A DNA stretch of 64,000 nt from Capsicum annuum (taxonomy: Eukaryota; Streptophyta; Magnoliopsida; Solanales; Solanaceae). Numbering within the stretch: position 1 is the first letter of the stretch; each line of letters starts with the position of its first letter. Position numbers and translations under genes: made by a program. The stretch lies in the NCBI RefSeq assembly GCF_002878395.1, contig NC_061118.1, forward strand, positions 92,240,678-92,304,677, in the 5' to 3' direction. Below are positions 59,504-64,000 of this stretch, one piece after another. Under the pieces are notes generated by a model. It was not told the origin of the DNA. It did not search any database and saw only the letters and a program-made list of their open reading frames with translations.

Positions 59504-62205
59504 CGAGAAATTACATGGTATAGCCCCAATAGTGGGTGACTTTGGATTTTTGACCTTAATAAAAAAAGTCTTTAAAGACTAGCCTTTTCTTTTTAAGTAC
59601 AGTACAAGTACAATTTTTTACCCCTCTACACCTCAAATATTTTTAAATTTTCCATATTCATTTGTCTCTAAAATTCTATTTTTATTTTTATTATTTTCAC
59701 TTTTTGATTCTTCCTTTAATTTTATTTCCATGTTTTAATTCATTTATCTCAACATTTATTTTTTTCTCTTTTTTCTTTTTTCTTAAACATTATTTATTTC
59801 TTCATTTTTTTTTCTTTTTTTAATTCATTTGTCTCAACATTTATTTTTCTTTTATTTTTTGTTTTTATCATCTCCTTTTTTCCTCATTTTTCTTAAACTT
59901 TATTTTTATTTTTTTCCTCTCATTTTTGTTTTTCTCAATTTTTTTAATTCTTCTCTTTTTTCTTAATCTTTTTTTTTTATTTTTCTATTTTTTTTAATCT
60001 CTTGTTTCTTTTTTCTCAATTTCTATTATATTTTGCTAATAAATAAAAAATTGGATAATCTGCAAAGGGATCTTTTTTTTGTCATCAATGCAAATTTAAG
60101 GACATGAATTGTTGTTAAGAAGTTCTTTGGGATAAGTGTTGCCTCCAAGGCAAAAATTATAGAACAACTCATAAATCAAGGCATAATGTGATAGTGTCAA
60201 GTCTTGTTTGTGGAGCATAACTTGTTTGAAAATCCTTAAGTCATGCTTCTAAGGCAAGAGTTATAAAACATCTCATAAATCAAAAAATAATGTGGTAGCG
60301 TCAACTCTTACCCATGGGGCATAACTTGCTGTTTAAAAGTCCTTGATTTATAAAACATCTCATAAATTATGACACAATGTGGTAGCGTCAAATCTTATCT
60401 GTGAAGCGTAACTTTTTGTTTAAAAGTCCGTGGACTAAGTCTTGCCTCTAAAGCAAGAGTTATAGAACATCTCATAAATCAAAGCATAATGTGGTGGTGT
60501 TAATTCTTACCCATGGAGTGTAACTTGTTATTTGAAAGTCTTTGGGTTAAGTCTTGTCTCTAAGCCAAGAGTTATAAAATATCTCATAAATCAAAACACA
60601 ATGTGATAATATCAACTCTTGCCCATGGGGTACAACTTGTTACTTGAAAGTTCTTGGTCTAAGTCTTGTTTCTAAGGGAAAAGTTATAAAACATCTCATA
60701 AATTAATACAAAACGTGGCGGTGTTAACTCTTGCCCAAGGGGCATAACTTCTTGTTTGATGATCCTTAGGCTGAATCTTGCCTCTAACACAAGAGTTAAA
60801 AGAGAATTTCATGAGTAAAAAACACAATGTGTTAGTGTTGACTCTTGCCCAATATACGTAACTTGTTTGAAAATTCTTGGGATAAGTCGTGTCTCTAAGG
60901 CGAGAGTTGTGAACATCTCCTAAATAAATACATAACGTGATAGTGTAAACTCTTACCGGTGGAGCATAATTTGTAGTTTGAAAGTCCTTGAGCTAAGTCT
61001 TGCCTCTAAGGCAAGAGTTGTAGAACCTCATAAATGAAGAAATAGCATGGTAGTGTCATAGTTTAAAAGTTTTTGAGCTAAGTCTTGCCTCTAAGGCAAG
61101 AGTTGTAGAACATCTCATAAAGAAAGACACAACGTGGTAGTGTCAACTCTTGCCTGTGGGGCATAATTTGTAGTTTGAAAGTCCTTGAGCTAAGTCTTGC
61201 CTCTAAGGTAATAGTTGTAGAACATCACATAAATGAAAACATAACATAGTTGAGTCAACTCTTGTCTGTGGGGCATAATTTGTTGTTTATTAAAAATCCT
61301 TGAGCTAAGTCTTGCCTCTAAGATAAGAGTTATAGAACATCTTATAAATCAAAACACAATGTGGTAGTGTCAACTTTTGCCCAAGAAACATAACTTGTTA
61401 TTTGAAAGTCATAAGTCTTGCCTCTACAATATGACAGTGTAAATTCTTGCCCATGAAACGTAGCTTGTTGTTTGAAAGTCATAAGTCTTGCCTTTATAAT
61501 GAGATAGTGTCAACTCTTGCTCATGAAATATAACTTGATTGGAAGAAATCGAAGAAAAGAAAAAAAAATAATAAAAATTACTAAAAAAAAATAAAGAAAG
61601 ATATTAAAAAATAAAAAATCAAAGAAAATGTAGAACTTGAGAGAGAATGGAAAATAAAATAAAGGTTGATAAAAAGAAGAAAAAAAAAAGATAAAATAAA
61701 AATAAAGGCCGAGAAAAACTTAAGAAGAAAAAAAAGAAAAGAAAAAATAAAAATCAAAGAAAAATAAAAAAAAGCCTTTTTTATAAAAGTAGACGTTGAG
61801 AGGAGTAAATAAAAAAAGTAAGGGTTGAAAAAAAACTAAAAAGGAACAAAAAAAAAAAAGGAAAGAAAAAATAAAAAATCAAAGTAAAATAAAAAAGAAA
61901 AAAAAAGGAGTTGAGTGGAAAAAAGGAAAAAGGTAAGGGTTGAGAAAATACAAAAATAAAAAGAGAAAAGAAAAAATAAAAATCAAAGTAAAATTAAAAA
62001 GAGAAAAAAATAAAAGTTGAAAGATGAATGTATGAAGTTGTTATCCATTATGAGGATCATCTATGGAATTTACTCCATTAGTCAGGGGCAATTTTGTCTG
62101 AAAATATATCACTTAATAGTTAAAGGCTATTTTTATGAAGCTTTTTTTATTTGAGGTCAAAATTTGAAAGTCACCTTATTTTGAGGCTATTTCTGTAGTT
62201 TCCCC
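59504..62205. mobile_element. Foldback Mutator-like element with internal tandem array
   Basis: Ends are inverted: the left has GAGAAATTACATGGTATAGC and GTGACTTTGGATTTTTGACC; the right, read on the minus strand, GGGAAACTACAGAAATAGCC and GTGACTTTCAAATTTTGACC. A perfect 9-bp target duplication (CTTTTTGCC) flanks it. The arms continue as T-rich (to about 60050) and A-rich (from about 61540) tracts that are roughly complementary, so each arm approaches 500-600 bp. The middle is a tandem array. No transposase ORF. Confidence 0.9.
60110..61540. repeat. Tandem array of about 12 units of 100-120 bp
   Basis: Each unit has AAGTCTTGCCTCTAAGGCAA-GAGTT, ATAGAACATCTCATAAATCA, AATGTGGTAGTGTCAACTCT, TGCCCATGGGGCATAACTTG and TTTGAAAGTCCTTG in that order. 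CTTGCC and GGCAAG around TCTAA make a 17-bp hairpin in most units. Units diverge by substitutions, and some at the right end are shortened. The array sits between the arms of the MULE. Confidence 0.85.
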
Positions 62206-63609
62206 CTTTTTGCCAACTATTTCTCAAATTTTCTCCTGGAAGATGTTTTGGGCCTTGGTCCTTTTGAATAATATATGAGTTGTCTAGTTTTTGGCCCAAT
62301 TGTTTAGCCGCCACTTTGTTATATCTGGGATTAGGGTTTTGAGACAACTGCTTTGTTTTAAGATTGGGGTCCACCGGAAATTTATTTGAGTTAAAGTTCT
62401 CTGAACCCCTGTATTCTTTGCTATAGACCAGTAGGTATTGCTACAGATCCTTCGCTTGGCTCGAGGATGCCTTATCCAATCCCGTATCTCGCTCCGTCAC
62501 GGTAGCAACTGTTGCTCCATCCCTGGCGACCTTTAGATCCACTAATTTGTCCTCCAAGATAGAGATTCCAAATCTCAAATCACCCAGCACTAGAACGGCT
62601 TCACTGGGGGTTTTGGGGGTTTCAGTGGCAGAGGCTTTCACGCATATTCGAGCCCAAAATAAATGCACTCTACTCTTTGTATCTTCATCTATGCCAATAA
62701 ATCCACCACATAGGTCTTCGATATAGCGAAAAGTGTTCATTTTCCATCTGTGAAGAGGAATACCAAACACTTTAAGCCATCTATGGTCTGCTCCGTGCCC
62801 CACCGGAGAGGTCCCGAATTCCGGCGACCACCATTCTAATTGAAGATGTCGACCATTCCAAAACCAATCACCTGCTTTCACCCTAGCAGCCTCTTGTTTC
62901 GAAGGAAACTCGAACAGAAATTTATTGTGTGCCATGGAAGTTATCCTCAAACCAGCTGTCACCTGCCATCTGGAAGTAAACCACTTTTGAATAATTTCAG
63001 TATTGAGGCTCCGGTGGAAAGGGTCATTGAAGCATCCGACTAAGCATTCTGGGAGAAAGAGGAAGTTTTCACCAGTGGTTTCGTTGGTGACTTTCAGTTT
63101 TTCCTCCCTGAAGATTAGGCCAATCAGTAATTTCAGCAGCATTGAGAAAAGATTTATTTTGCAGATTTGTGAATTTCCTGTACTTGTAAGTGGGTGCTTC
63201 TCCCAGAGAATGTAGTATCTTCCCTGTTATGTCTCCCCAACCCTTGTTGTAACCTGCTTCTGGTATTATTATTATTGATTTCCCTTCCCCTTTCCTTGTT
63301 TCGATTCTTATGTATCTTTCATAGCTATTAAAATATTGGTACACACTGTAACGATAATTTTGAATCTTCCTTCCCCACCTCCTGTAAAGATTCCCGTACC
63401 CACACGACGCCTGTTGCATTTGCTCGCAAACCCATCTTAAGTTCTCATCAAACTTAATCTGGTTGCAAACCCTCCGTCCACACTCAACCCAAACAAACCA
63501 GCCATCGCTTTCTTCACACACTTCGAACGATTTGTCCCCAGAAATAAAGAAAGATTTCCTTCCCATTTAGGAGGAAAGAAAGCCAGTGAGGGAGCTCACA
63601 GGAAACAGA

Positions 63610-63749
63610 GGCGGAGCCAGAATTTCAAGTAAGGGGGTTCAATATTCAAAGAAAACTCAGTCGATGGGGGTTCAACACCTACTATAACTACATAAAAAAT
63701 AATTTTAATCATGTATAAATAGTATATTTTAAAGAGGGTTGGCTCTGCC
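63610..63749. mobile_element. Short MITE-like repeat, 140 bp
   Basis: GGCGGAGCCA at the left and TGGCTCTGCC at the right are inverted (9 of 10). The body has AAGGGGGTTCAATATTCAAA and GGGGGTTCAACACC. GGCGGAGCCAG followed by a GGGGGTTCAA block is a very common plant dispersed repeat. A relative of it is seen at 7445-7490 (GGGGGTTCGGGTGAACCCC, GTCCGCCCCT). No target duplication was resolved. Confidence 0.55.
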
Positions 63750-64000
63750 TTTGACGGGAAAGAGGATTTCCATTTCACTTGTACTTCTGGTGTAAGGAGA
63801 AGATACTTTTTTATCATACGTTGGGAAAACTTGGTGGAAGACAATTGTCTCCAGCAGAGTCACACGCACAATTTGTACTTACTTTTTGACACCGACTTGG
63901 TGCACTTATTAATGTAACTTTTTGATTTTTTTAAAGAAAAGGTATTTGGACCTTAATTGGGAGAAGTGAAGAAAAAGAGGAGCTCAACGAAAGTAGTAGC
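63750..64000. other. Right edge of window, nothing recognised
   Basis: No exon of the glycine-rich membrane protein, no ORF and no repeat could be assigned. Confidence 0.45.

Larger units (their letters stand above)
58884..63566 (-). pseudogene. L1 ORF1 (DUF4283-type), split by a MULE insertion
   Basis: Starts with ATG at 63566 (MGRKSFFISGDKSFEV) and, after a frameshift near 63100, continues with WFTSRWQVTAGLRITSMA, KFLFEFPSKQEAARVKAGDW and RWLKVFGIPLHRWKMNTFRY, then FWARICVKAS, matching the DUF4283-type RNA-binding N-terminus of plant L1 ORF1. The insertion 59504-62205 splits it. After it come KRSPLRLENYFDPLTEEI, a region with many basic residues (RMERKRQSQIEQRKAS) and the end KTYKAFFE with TGA at 58884-58886. 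That stop overlaps the ORF2 start as ATGA. Confidence 0.8.
47437..63577 (-). mobile_element. L1-type LINE, broken by two later insertions
   Basis: On the minus strand: ORF1 start at 63566, ORF1/ORF2 junction at 58884-58887, reverse transcriptase, zinc-binding C-terminus to 47661, then a 3' end with 17 A (47437-47453). Without the insertions 59504-62205 and 50748-58223 (and their target duplications) about 6 kb remain, a normal length for a near-complete plant L1. GAAAGC-4N-GAGG is found at 47423-47436 and at 63578-63591, a possible degraded target duplication of 14 bp. If so, the 5' UTR is very short. ORFs hold stops and frameshifts, so the copy is dead. Confidence 0.85.

Noticed and set aside
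60110..61540. Regular repeats that could suggest a CRISPR array or centromeric satellite
   Set aside because: Units are longer (100-120 bp), diverged and without unique spacers, and they sit inside a transposon with target duplications in a plant genome.
62840..63215. Plus-strand frames opposite L1 ORF1
   Set aside because: The minus strand carries the DUF4283-like protein; these are antisense shadows.

Overview
This is plant nuclear DNA, most likely from a Solanaceae species, and it is dominated by transposable elements. The signs are AT-rich sequence, GT-AG introns, Ty3/gypsy elements with initiator-Met-tRNA primer sites, a truncated Au SINE, RTE and L1 LINEs, Stowaway and Mutator-like inverted-repeat elements, and the GTCCTCGAATG-type motif beside a polypurine tract that I associate with Solanaceae gypsy elements. 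Nothing here is prokaryotic or viral. Species is inferred, not proven.

One convincing cellular gene is present. It lies on the minus strand at 40399-46567 and is the 3' part (12 exons, 773 codons, in frame across all 11 introns) of a conserved plant glycine-rich, Cys-rich, multi-pass membrane protein related to Arabidopsis At5g47020/At4g32920/At5g11700. Its upstream exons are not in the window; the intron after 46567 runs to the right and holds a SINE and a 16-kb nest of transposons. A second, broken gene fragment is an exon-like ORF at about 9647-10126 that resembles COP1-interacting-protein-7-like proteins.

Layout: 1-784, the end of a CACTA transposon with a subterminal repeat array. 785-6816, AT-rich intergenic DNA with a truncated RTE tail, a palindromic MITE and two copies of an unnamed 400-bp repeat. 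6817-8128, a foldback inverted-repeat element holding a tRNA-like (SINE) sequence. 9647-10126, the gene fragment. 10336 to about 17120, a decayed gypsy element on the minus strand with gag, zinc knuckle, protease, RT and RNase H remnants and one LTR. 17165-18475, LTR-like DNA. 18476-27622, a gag-only gypsy element with LTRs of about 3.4 kb and only 2.3 kb of internal DNA. 27623-27982, another LTR fragment. 28661-30002, a solo LTR with a perfect 5-bp target duplication. 31429-39726, an 8.3-kb element with long terminal inverted repeats, inserted into a third copy of the 400-bp repeat and itself holding smaller elements. 39727-46567, the host gene and its 3' flank. 47437 to about 63577, an L1 LINE broken by a 2.7-kb foldback MULE in ORF1 and by a 7.5-kb LTR retrotransposon in ORF2, the latter carrying an RTE LINE inside its own 5' LTR.

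The insertion order on the right is readable: L1 first; later, independently, the MULE (target duplication CTTTTTGCC) and the LTR element (target duplication CTTGG); then the RTE into the LTR. The most unusual signals are a set of small hairpins in the 3.4-kb LTRs whose stems change sequence but stay complementary, and the MULE with a 1.4-kb tandem array between long pyrimidine- and purine-rich arms. I found no clear new enzymatic system.
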